From NCBI GenBank assembly GCA_030656435.1, contig JAUSOA010000148.1:1-5758 (forward strand): a stretch of 5,758 nucleotides of DNA, in the 5' to 3' direction. Below, piece by piece: positions 1-5,739 of this stretch. Source of the stretch: Acholeplasmataceae bacterium (lineage in GTDB: Bacteria; Bacillota_I; Bacilli_A; Acholeplasmatales; Acholeplasmataceae). The translations under genes were made by a program, and so were the position numbers. The notes under the pieces were generated by a model, which made no database searches, had not been told where the DNA came from, and worked only from the letters and a program-made list of their open reading frames with translations. Positions within the stretch are counted from its first letter, which is position 1, and every line of letters begins with the position of its first letter.

Positions 1-369
1 GCCATAGCTAACTCGTTCATCCCAAAAATTGACAGCCTCATCATAAATACCAACCATACCAACATTGAAATCATTACCTTTGGTAATTGCTAACACTTCA
101 TTGATATCTTCATTTTTGATTGGTAATTCAAAGATCATCTCATCATGTTTATAGATGACAGAACCATTAATTAAAACCTTGTAGGTAAATAAAGCGAGTA
201 GGTCTTGTATAATTTCTAGTTTCTTTAGACCTCTGCCTGTAGCAAGCCCAAGAATAACATCTTCTTTGGCAAATAATTCCTTAAGAAGCTTCTCAGTTTG
301 GATTGGAACCATACCAAGTGTATTATTATACAAGGTGTTATCAACATCGAAGAATATTATCGTTTTCAT
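1..369 (-). CDS. Cof-type HAD-superfamily phosphatase, N-terminal part (runs off left edge)
   Basis: This is the first 123 codons of a haloacid-dehalogenase-like hydrolase; the 3' part lies outside the window. Seen: motif I is FFDVDNT with D8, D10 and T12, where D8 would be the nucleophile and D10 the general acid/base. Motif II is LATGR with T44, and an INGS stretch at 67-70 matches the 'NG(A/S)' signature that opens the cap region of Cof-type (subclass IIB) enzymes. Known of the family: these cytosolic enzymes dephosphorylate sugar phosphates, nucleotides or cofactor phosphates such as FMN and PLP. The substrate cannot be read from sequence. The ATG at 367-369 is preceded by a good Shine-Dalgarno (AGAGGTGG on the minus strand, 373-380) and a strong extended -10. 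The gene is divergent from rnjA. Sure of the superfamily and fairly sure of the Cof subtype; the terminal motifs III and IV cannot be checked. Confidence 0.9.
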   Translation of the reverse strand, partial: MKTIIFFDVDNTLYNNTLGMVPIQTEKLLKELFAKEDVILGLATGRGLKKLEIIQDLLALFTYKVLINGSVIYKHDEMIFELPIKNEDINEVLAITKGNDFNVGMVGIYDEAVNFWDERVSYG

Positions 370-386
370 GTGCCACCTCTTAAAAT

Positions 387-395
387 ATTATAGCA
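387..395 (-). promoter_or_regulatory. Extended -10 promoter of the HAD phosphatase gene
   Basis: Read on the minus strand, this is TGCTATAAT: a perfect TATAAT hexamer (392-387) with the TGn extension. No convincing -35 is present; the best hexamer at 18-bp spacing (416-411) matches TTGACA at only three positions, as expected for an extended -10 promoter. Transcription would begin near 380, leaving a leader of about 11 nt in which the Shine-Dalgarno sits almost at the 5' end. Confidence 0.7.
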
Positions 396-433
396 TAATA
401 AGTATTACACTACCATTTTTCCAAGTTTTATTA

Positions 434-439
434 TACAAT
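434..439 (+). promoter_or_regulatory. Candidate -10 of the rnjA promoter
   Basis: TACAAT matches the -10 consensus at five of six positions and sits 34 nt upstream of the rnjA ATG, predicting a leader of roughly 28 nt. Its surroundings (ATACAATAGA) are identical over 10 nt to those of the uvrC -10 candidate. No clear -35 hexamer is seen; the best at 18-bp spacing matches three of six. The divergent HAD promoter lies about 40 bp away on the other strand. Confidence 0.45.
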
Positions 440-473
440 AGATATGAAATATTCGTTGCTGGAGGATTAAACA

Positions 474-2159
474 ATGAAAAACCCGTTACTCAATACCGGT
501 GAACTCGGCATTTTTGCACTAGGGGGACTTGGTGAAGTTGGAAAAAATATGTACATCTATGAAATAGAAGATCAGATCTTTGTTGTAGATGCAGGTATAC
601 TATTTCCTGATGAACATTTACTTGGAATTGACTATGTCATTCCAGATTATACATACTTAGTTGAAAACCAAGATCGGATCGTGGGTCTTTTCATTACGCA
701 TGCTCATGAGGATCATATTGGTGGTATACCTTATCTACTTAAAAAGATAAATATTCCAAAGATTTATGCTGCTGGTATCGCTGTTGACTTTATCGAATAC
801 AAATTATTAGAGCATACAGATATTAAAGCTCCACAAATTGAAGAATATAAGAGCTACTATAAATATCAATTTAAGAATGTAGAATTGTCCTTCATTCGGA
901 TGAATCATTCGATTCCCGATATGTTTGGCTTCGTATTTAGAACTCCTCAAGGAATTCTTTTCCATACAGGAGACTTTAAGATTGACTTTACTCCAGTTGG
1001 ACCAAGTGCAGAATTTGATAAGCTTGCTGCTATTGGTAGTGAAGGTGTCTTATGCATGATGTCAGATTCCACGAATGCTGAAAGAGATGAACTGATTCAA
1101 TCCGATAGTAAAATTGGTAAATCAATTAATGAACTCTTTTCAAGAATGCCAGGTCGAATTATCATTGCAACATTTGCATCCAATATGTATCGCATTCAAC
1201 AGATTATTGAATCCTCTGTCTTAAATGGCAGAAAGGTTGCTGTTTTTGGTCGAAGCATGGAACGTGCAATTGAAATTGGTATGCAAACTGGTTATATCAA
1301 AGTACCAAAGGATACCATTGTATCCAATGAACAATTTACAAGACTTAAAGCCAATGAGGTGACCATCTTAGTTACAGGCTCACAAGGTGAACCCTTAGCA
1401 GCACTTTCAAGAATAGCAAACGGCTCACACCGTCAGGTGAAGGCGATGCCTGGTGACACAGTCATCTTCTCCTCTTCTCCAATCCCAGGAAATCAAGAAG
1501 GTGTCAATCGAACTATCAATAAGTTATTTAGATTAGATGTTGAAGTTATCACTCATGGTCCACTTGCAGATACACATACCTCTGGTCATGGTGCACAACA
1601 GGATTTAAAGCTCGTTTTAGCTTTAGTGAAGCCAAAGATGTTTATACCTATTCATGGCGAACATAGAATGCAAAAGCATCATAGAGAGCTAGCAATTGAT
1701 TGTGGAGTGAATCCTAAAAATATACTGATTTTAGATAATGGTGAGGTTGCAGCAATAACTGCTGACACGATTCGTCTTGCAGGTAAAGTCACTAGTGGTG
1801 AGGTTTATATCGATGGTACAGGCATCGGAGATATTGGAAGCACTGTAATCAAGGAAAGAAAGTTGTTATCTGAAGAAGGTTTATTTTCAGTCATTCTATC
1901 AATTAATTCAGTTACAAAGAAGCTTGTCAACGAGCCAACAATCATTTCAAGAGGCTTCATTTATATGAAGGGTAATGAAGAGATTACACAATCACTTGCC
2001 AATGAAGCGAAAAAAATTACACAAGCTGAACTGAATAAAAAAATGTATAATGAACTGAATCTTAAGCAAGCCGTTATTGATCATTTGAATACTAAAATCT
2101 TTGAATTAACTCAAAGAAAACCATTGGTTATCCCTGTGGTTGTAGACTTAAAAGCTTAA
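474..2159 (+). CDS. rnjA: Ribonuclease J1-type endo/5'-3' exoribonuclease
   Basis: RNase J is a cytoplasmic metallo-beta-lactamase/beta-CASP nuclease that degrades RNA 5' to 3' from monophosphorylated ends and matures rRNA in bacteria without an RNase E-centred pathway. Seen: 561 residues, close to the 555 of Bacillus subtilis RNase J1. The zinc motif HAHEDH gives H76, H78, D80 and H81. Further ligands are H144 (in NHSIPD), D167 (in TGDFKID) and H394 (in PIHGEH). The beta-CASP region contains ATFASN (232-237) and TGSQGEP (301-307), and the phosphate-binding HTSGH is at 368-372. A C-terminal domain fills about 450-555. The intact HxHxDH separates it from J2-type paralogues, whose motif is degenerate. 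The start is fixed by GGAGG at 461-465, 8 nt from the ATG, and by an in-frame TAA at 468-470. It is monocistronic, between a divergent promoter and a strong terminator. Whether a J2 partner exists elsewhere cannot be seen. Confidence 0.97.
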   Translation: MKNPLLNTGELGIFALGGLGEVGKNMYIYEIEDQIFVVDAGILFPDEHLLGIDYVIPDYTYLVENQDRIVGLFITHAHEDHIGGIPYLLKKINIPKIYAAGIAVDFIEYKLLEHTDIKAPQIEEYKSYYKYQFKNVELSFIRMNHSIPDMFGFVFRTPQGILFHTGDFKIDFTPVGPSAEFDKLAAIGSEGVLCMMSDSTNAERDELIQSDSKIGKSINELFSRMPGRIIIATFASNMYRIQQIIESSVLNGRKVAVFGRSMERAIEIGMQTGYIKVPKDTIVSNEQFTRLKANEVTILVTGSQGEPLAALSRIANGSHRQVKAMPGDTVIFSSSPIPGNQEGVNRTINKLFRLDVEVITHGPLADTHTSGHGAQQDLKLVLALVKPKMFIPIHGEHRMQKHHRELAIDCGVNPKNILILDNGEVAAITADTIRLAGKVTSGEVYIDGTGIGDIGSTVIKERKLLSEEGLFSVILSINSVTKKLVNEPTIISRGFIYMKGNEEITQSLANEAKKITQAELNKKMYNELNLKQAVIDHLNTKIFELTQRKPLVIPVVVDLKA

Positions 2160-2181
2160 ATCATTTGAATCTAGATATGAT

Positions 2182-2212
2182 AAAGCGAGTTCAGATTGAA
2201 CTCGCTTTTGTT
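2182..2212 (+). terminator. Rho-independent terminator of rnjA, probably bidirectional
   Basis: A perfect 12-bp stem (2182-2193 paired with 2197-2208) closes on a 3-nt GAT loop and is followed by TGTTCT after the four-T run at 2206-2209. It begins 22 nt after the rnjA stop. On the opposite strand the same hairpin starts 4 nt beyond the exonuclease stop codon (2213-2215), with a poorer tail (TTTATCATAT). It should therefore insulate the two convergent genes, acting more strongly in the plus direction. Confidence 0.9.
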
Positions 2213-3040
2213 CTACATATAATCCAAAAATGAATCAAAAACATACTTGGTAACTAGTGCATCATCTTTTGCATCATGTTCTTGGATAAAGTCGACATCA
2301 AAATATGCTTTGTAGGCCTTAAATAAGCCAAGATCATCCTTTAGGTTATAATAATCTTTATGTAGCTTCAAAAGATCGACAAAATCAAAATCGTTGGTTA
2401 ATTTCTCTTTCCCATGAATTTCATAAGAATCGTTTAAAGCGGTTAAATCATTTTTACCCCAAACCACAAGCTTTGGTTGATATTCTTTAACTAGTTTTTC
2501 TAAGCTTTCATAAAAATGTGAATAGGGGAGTGCATCCTTAAAAAATTGTTCTTCATCGAGCTTAAGAAATTTCTTTGTCCGTTTGGATAGTGTAGTTCTT
2601 TCCTTAGGTAACACATAATAACCATCTGAATGAAGAATTGGACCTCTAGCTTCAGCAAGAGCATATCCAACTTGAATAATCTCTGGTTTAAATTCGGTAT
2701 CATGATATCCAGGCATGGTCATTTCAAAATCGATAAATAGATAATATTTATTTTGATTCAATACGTGACGCATATCATGTCTTAGCTTAAATAAATCATA
2801 GTGAACAATATATGGACTTAATGAAATGATTTGGTTAAAATGTGCTACCTGATAAAATGAGTAAAGTCCAATCTTTTTCATTTTTGGTGCAATTTCAAAA
2901 TCAACGAGTACACCTTTTCTTAAATATGGAAAAAATGTTTTTGATAATCGATTGGTTAAATAGAAGCCAATCTTCTTACCATCATAGATCATATAGAATA
3001 TCTTTTGTTTTTCGTCAATGCTGTGAATGATTCTTTTCAT
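2213..3040 (-). CDS. DEDDh-family 3'-5' exonuclease with an extra N-terminal domain (KapD/Eri1-like)
   Basis: Seen: a 275-residue protein whose residues about 98-275 carry the DnaQ-like exonuclease motifs. Exo I is FIDFEMT (D104, E106), Exo II is WGKND (D198), and Exo III is HDAKDDA (H255, D260), the H-x4-D pattern of the DEDDh subclass. Known of the family: these enzymes bind two metal ions and remove nucleotides from 3' ends of RNA or DNA. The 'DFEMTMPG' context and the 'EIIQVGY' that follows resemble the KapD/Eri1-like branch more than DNA polymerase III epsilon or RNase T. Residues 1-95 are a separate segment rich in predicted beta-strands; I do not recognise it, though an OB-like or other small nucleic-acid-binding fold is possible. 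The ATG shares ATGA with the uvrC stop, and its Shine-Dalgarno (AGAGGA) lies within uvrC, so translation is probably coupled. Family call is secure; substrate and pathway are unknown. Confidence 0.85.
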   Translation of the reverse strand: MKRIIHSIDEKQKIFYMIYDGKKIGFYLTNRLSKTFFPYLRKGVLVDFEIAPKMKKIGLYSFYQVAHFNQIISLSPYIVHYDLFKLRHDMRHVLNQNKYYLFIDFEMTMPGYHDTEFKPEIIQVGYALAEARGPILHSDGYYVLPKERTTLSKRTKKFLKLDEEQFFKDALPYSHFYESLEKLVKEYQPKLVVWGKNDLTALNDSYEIHGKEKLTNDFDFVDLLKLHKDYYNLKDDLGLFKAYKAYFDVDFIQEHDAKDDALVTKYVFDSFLDYM

Positions 3041-4767
3041 GTTAATTCCTCTTTCAGCTTTTTTGCAATCTCAATGGGTATACCAAGTTCTTGAAGGGTT
3101 TCTTCACTTGCGTTTTTGATTTCTTCAATCGATGTAAAGTGGCTTAATAAAGCCTTTTTTCTTTTCGCTCCGATTCCCTTAATCTCATCAAGTGGTGAAG
3201 ATATCGCTTTTTTGTTTCTTGTAGAACGATGGAAATCAATTGCAAATCGATGTACTTCTTCAGATATCTTTAATAATAGCTTATAAATTTCGCTTTGCTT
3301 AAGCAAGGGTATAACCTCATTTTGATAAACAAGGGCCTCTAGACTATGCGTCTTATTCTTCTTTAATCCTGCAATTTTAATTTTTAATCCTAGGCTATCC
3401 AATACTTCTTGTGCTGCAGAAAGCTGACCTTTTCCACCATCAACTAAGATTAAATCTGGAAATGCTTTATTTTCCAGCATTAACTTTTGATATCTTCTGT
3501 AGGTGACTTCCTTCATCGCTTGATAATCGTCATTGGTTGTTGTTTGTAAATGATATTTTCTATAGCTCTTTCTTTCAAAATCACCATCTTTAAAAACAAC
3601 CAATGCAGAAATCGGTGCAGTGCCAAATAGCTGCGCATTATCAAATATTTCAATATGATTGACTGGATGCTTGATTAACTCTGCTAGATCCTCGAGAGCC
3701 TTTTGTTTCTTTTCGTCCCTATGTCTATAAAGCATAAAATGATGTTCTAAGTCATAGTCTGCATTTTTTGAAGCGAGTTCTGTAATCTTTTTCTTGTCAC
3801 CTTTTTGAGGAATCAATGCTTTTTTGCCGAAATATGGCTCAACATCCTCCCATTTGAAGCGATCACTAAAAAGGATTTCATCTGGTGAAGTGACTTCATA
3901 AAATTGTTGGAGGTAGGAAAATATGGTATCCATAAATTCACCAACATATGCAAATACAACCTGATGATGGTCAACAATTTTTCCTTGACGCATCATGAGT
4001 ATTTGAATAGATATGTCGTCTTTCGAATAGGCATAGCTAATTGCATCTCTATCTTTAAAGTCATTTAAGTTAATGATTTGTTTTTCAGTTGTTGCTTCAA
4101 TATGGTTGATCATATCTCTAAATTCAATTGCCTTTTCATATGCCATTTCTTCAGAGGCTGAAGCCATTTCTTTGTTTAACCTATTCAAAACTTCTTTTGT
4201 ATCCCCTTTTAAAAATCTGGAAATTTCAAGAACAGTATCTTTATAGTCTACTTCTTTATGGATACAAGGAGCTAAGCATTGACCAATATGAAAATACAGG
4301 CAAGCCTTCTTAGGAAGTGTTTCACATTTTCTTAATGGGTAAAGGCGGTTTAACAATCTAACTGTTTCTCTTGCCCCATAAACATTGGGATAGGGTCCAA
4401 AAACCTTTCCTTTCACATCCTTTTGTCTAACTACTTGAAGCTTTGGATATGTTTCTTCAGTGATTTCAATATAGGGATATGTTTTGTCATCGACTAAACG
4501 AATATTATATCTGGGCAAATATTGCTTGATTAAATTGATTTCTAAAATAAGTGATTCATGCTCACTATTGGTTAAGACATAAGAAAAATCACGAATCTCT
4601 GAAACGAGTCGAGTTGTTTTTTCGTTATGTGCCCCAGTGAAGTAAGTCTTCACACGGTTTTTTAAGTTCTTCGCTTTACCAACATAAATGACTTCGTCAT
4701 TGCTGTTTTTCATTAAATAACAGCCTGGCTCAGTAGGTAAATGCGATATCTTATCTTTTAGATTCAC
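3037..4767 (-). CDS. uvrC: Excinuclease ABC subunit C (UvrC)
   Basis: UvrC makes both incisions flanking a lesion in nucleotide excision repair, acting on the UvrB-DNA complex left by UvrA. Seen in 576 residues (family about 590-620): an N-terminal GIY-YIG nuclease with GCY at 15-17, IYVG at 27-30, R39, E76 and N88 for the 3' cut. A four-cysteine cluster follows (C148, C156, C164, C168), the probable iron-sulphur site. A UVR segment at about 195-230 contacts UvrB. The RNase H-like nuclease for the 5' cut has D376, D443 (in LVDGGKGQ) and H506 (in EVHRFAI). Two helix-hairpin-helix motifs end the protein, with 'IKGIGAKRKK' at 529-538. The start is GTG at 4765-4767, preceded by GGTGAT and by an in-frame TGA, and the N-terminus aligns with the Bacillus protein from memory. 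It has its own promoter candidate and overlaps the exonuclease gene by 4 nt. The FDN motif continues as AQLFGT rather than the usual SNIQGT-type sequence. Confidence 0.97.
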   Translation of the reverse strand: MNLKDKISHLPTEPGCYLMKNSNDEVIYVGKAKNLKNRVKTYFTGAHNEKTTRLVSEIRDFSYVLTNSEHESLILEINLIKQYLPRYNIRLVDDKTYPYIEITEETYPKLQVVRQKDVKGKVFGPYPNVYGARETVRLLNRLYPLRKCETLPKKACLYFHIGQCLAPCIHKEVDYKDTVLEISRFLKGDTKEVLNRLNKEMASASEEMAYEKAIEFRDMINHIEATTEKQIINLNDFKDRDAISYAYSKDDISIQILMMRQGKIVDHHQVVFAYVGEFMDTIFSYLQQFYEVTSPDEILFSDRFKWEDVEPYFGKKALIPQKGDKKKITELASKNADYDLEHHFMLYRHRDEKKQKALEDLAELIKHPVNHIEIFDNAQLFGTAPISALVVFKDGDFERKSYRKYHLQTTTNDDYQAMKEVTYRRYQKLMLENKAFPDLILVDGGKGQLSAAQEVLDSLGLKIKIAGLKKNKTHSLEALVYQNEVIPLLKQSEIYKLLLKISEEVHRFAIDFHRSTRNKKAISSPLDEIKGIGAKRKKALLSHFTSIEEIKNASEETLQELGIPIEIAKKLKEELT

Positions 4768-4772
4768 TAATA

Positions 4773-4778
4773 ATCACC
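4773..4778 (-). promoter_or_regulatory. Shine-Dalgarno of uvrC supporting a GTG start
   Basis: On the minus strand GGTGAT lies 5 nt before the GTG. It pairs with the CACC-containing part of the 16S 3' end rather than with the usual GGAGG core. An ATG 13 nt upstream of the GTG is out of frame, and an in-frame TGA excludes a longer protein, so this site decides the start. Confidence 0.65.
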
Positions 4779-4784
4779 ATTTCT

Positions 4785-4793
4785 ATTGTATCA
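4785..4793 (-). promoter_or_regulatory. Extended -10 promoter of the uvrC-exonuclease operon
   Basis: The minus strand reads TGATACAAT, a five-of-six -10 hexamer (4790-4785) with a TGn extension. The best -35 hexamer at 18-bp spacing (4814-4809) matches TTGACA at three positions. The predicted start is near 4778, giving a leader of only about 11 nt. It lies just downstream of the rpoZ terminator, so uvrC should be a separate transcription unit from gmk-rpoZ. No LexA/SOS-box palindrome is apparent around it. Confidence 0.6.
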
Positions 4794-4829
4794 TATCTAA
4801 AACGACTACTTCATTTGAAAAAATCTTGG

Positions 4830-4855
4830 CTAAATAAAAAAGCGATTGCTCGCTT
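4830..4855 (-). terminator. Rho-independent terminator after rpoZ
   Basis: Read on the minus strand, a 6-bp stem AAGCGA/TCGCTT (4855-4850 with 4845-4840) encloses a GCAA loop, a stable GNRA tetraloop. It runs into TTTTTATTTAG. It starts 6 nt beyond the rpoZ stop codon. The stem is short, so some read-through into uvrC is possible. Confidence 0.75.
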
Positions 4856-4861
4856 GATTAT

Positions 4862-5077
4862 TTAGGATTCAAAATCAATTTTGACTTTTCCATCTAATAT
4901 TTCTTCTAGTGCAATACCAATCGATTTAACACATTGTGTATCTTCGACTTTTAGTTTTTCTGATTCGATGATTTGTGCAACTTTGCTAGCGGCATATACC
5001 AATTTGTATTTAGAATCAATCTTTGATAACAGTTTATCAATCGATGGATAACGCATTCCGTCTTTGTTCTTTGTCAT
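4862..5077 (-). CDS. rpoZ: DNA-directed RNA polymerase omega subunit
   Basis: Omega is a small RNA polymerase subunit that wraps the beta' C-terminus and helps assembly. Seen: 71 residues, within the usual 65-90. The N-terminal signature YPSIDKLLSKIDSKYKLV is at 10-27, and the second conserved block IGIALEEILDGKV at 53-65 corresponds to the family's 'GxALEEI' helix. The central stretch is ASKVAQII (30-37), where most omegas have an 'AKRARQ'-type sequence; the conserved arginines are absent. The start at 5075-5077 has GGAG 11 nt away, inside the end of gmk. The alternative ATG at codon 8 has no proper ribosome site. It follows gmk by 3 nt, the usual gmk-rpoZ pairing, and is probably translated from the same message. 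In many bacteria coaBC and priA come next; here a terminator and uvrC do. Confidence 0.92.
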   Translation of the reverse strand: MTKNKDGMRYPSIDKLLSKIDSKYKLVYAASKVAQIIESEKLKVEDTQCVKSIGIALEEILDGKVKIDFES

Positions 5078-5080
5078 TTT

Positions 5081-5701
5081 TTATTTTTCTCCAATCATCT
5101 TAATATAGTTGTGTATTGTTCTTTCAGTTTTCGCATGCTCTGCACGAATAATTGCCATGATGCGGTCTGCAGCATTATTAACTTCATCGTTAACAACGAT
5201 ATAGTCATATTTGTGTGCAAGTAAAAACTCAGATTCTGCCTTTTTCATACGTTTTTCAATCATTTCAAGAGGTTCTGTTCCTCTATTTTTCAAGCGTTCA
5301 TAAAGTGCTTTTTTCCCTGGTGGAACCAAGAAAATAAACACAGCTTCCTTCATTTGTTTGCGCACTTGCAGTGCACCCTCAACTTCAATTTCAAGAACGA
5401 CTTCTTTTCCTTTATCCAGTTGTTCTTCAACTTTGTCGAGTGGAGTTCCATAATAATTGCCAACGAATTCTGCCCACTCTAAAAACTTATTTTCTTTAAT
5501 TCGCTTCAAAAATGTTTCTTTGTCAACAAAATAATAATCGACACCTTCGACTTCACCTTGTCTAGGAGGTCTAGTAGTCATTGATACAGAATAAACAAGA
5601 TCATGATGTGGCATTTGAAATAAGGCTCTTCTTACAGTACCTTTTCCCACACCTGAAGGACCAGAGATAACGACTAATAATCCGCGTTCATTAAGTTTCA
5701 T
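5081..5701 (-). CDS. gmk: Guanylate kinase
   Basis: Guanylate kinase converts GMP (and dGMP) plus ATP to GDP plus ADP in the cytosol, feeding GTP synthesis and recycling. Seen: 206 residues, the normal size. The P-loop GPSGVGKGT is at 14-22. The GMP-binding segment SMTTRPPR at 40-47 contributes S40, R44 and R47. EWAEF at 75-79 and YYGT at 83-86 complete the nucleotide-monophosphate site. LEIEVEGA at 103-110 is the Walker-B-like strand, with E108 where a glutamine is usual. The lid region around 135-160 has NRGTE and the R-x3-AESE pattern. The ATG at 5699-5701 has a perfect AAGGAGG (5713-5707 on the minus strand) at 5-nt spacing, suggesting strong translation. It is first gene of the visible gmk-rpoZ operon; whether another gene lies upstream in the same transcript is beyond the window. 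Confidence 0.97.
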   Translation of the reverse strand: MKLNERGLLVVISGPSGVGKGTVRRALFQMPHHDLVYSVSMTTRPPRQGEVEGVDYYFVDKETFLKRIKENKFLEWAEFVGNYYGTPLDKVEEQLDKGKEVVLEIEVEGALQVRKQMKEAVFIFLVPPGKKALYERLKNRGTEPLEMIEKRMKKAESEFLLAHKYDYIVVNDEVNNAADRIMAIIRAEHAKTERTIHNYIKMIGEK

Positions 5702-5733
5702 GGGCTCCTCCTTATGCTTGATATTTACTATCT

Positions 5734-5739
5734 ATTATA
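5734..5739 (-). promoter_or_regulatory. Candidate -10 of the gmk-rpoZ promoter
   Basis: The minus strand has a perfect TATAAT followed by AGATA, 32 nt before the gmk ATG, predicting a leader of about 26 nt. Its -35 would fall at or beyond the right edge, so it cannot be confirmed. There is no TGn extension. Confidence 0.5.

Noticed and set aside
370..473. A riboswitch or regulatory leader before rnjA or the HAD gene
   Set aside because: Predicted leaders are about 28 and 11 nt, too short for a structured RNA, and no strong hairpin is present.
266..502. A 78-codon open frame covering the HAD gene start and the rnjA promoter region
   Set aside because: It is antisense to the HAD N-terminus and then overlaps the real rnjA start in another frame; no ribosome site and no protein-like pattern. 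It is a shadow frame.
474..2159. RNase J2 or another beta-CASP enzyme instead of J1
   Set aside because: The HxHxDH motif and the other metal ligands are all intact and the whole protein resembles J1; J2-type proteins carry a degraded metal motif.
2500..2703. A 67-codon minus-strand frame inside the exonuclease gene
   Set aside because: It lies in a shifted frame within a gene whose motifs are continuous from start to stop, so it is neither a separate gene nor evidence of a frameshift.
2842..3030. A 62-codon plus-strand frame opposite the exonuclease N-terminal domain
   Set aside because: Antisense shadow with no Shine-Dalgarno and no promoter.
4128..4313. A 61-codon plus-strand frame opposite the uvrC cysteine and UVR regions
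   Set aside because: Antisense shadow of a well-conserved coding region; no ribosome site.
4768..4861. A small RNA or small gene between rpoZ and uvrC
   Set aside because: The 94 nt are accounted for by a terminator and the uvrC promoter; no further open frame or structure was seen.
5054..5056. ATG at codon 8 of rpoZ as the true start
   Set aside because: It would place MRYPSID at the N-terminus like some short omegas, but the only purine run touches the ATG directly with no spacing, whereas the upstream ATG has GGAG at a usable though long distance and normal 3-nt spacing from gmk.
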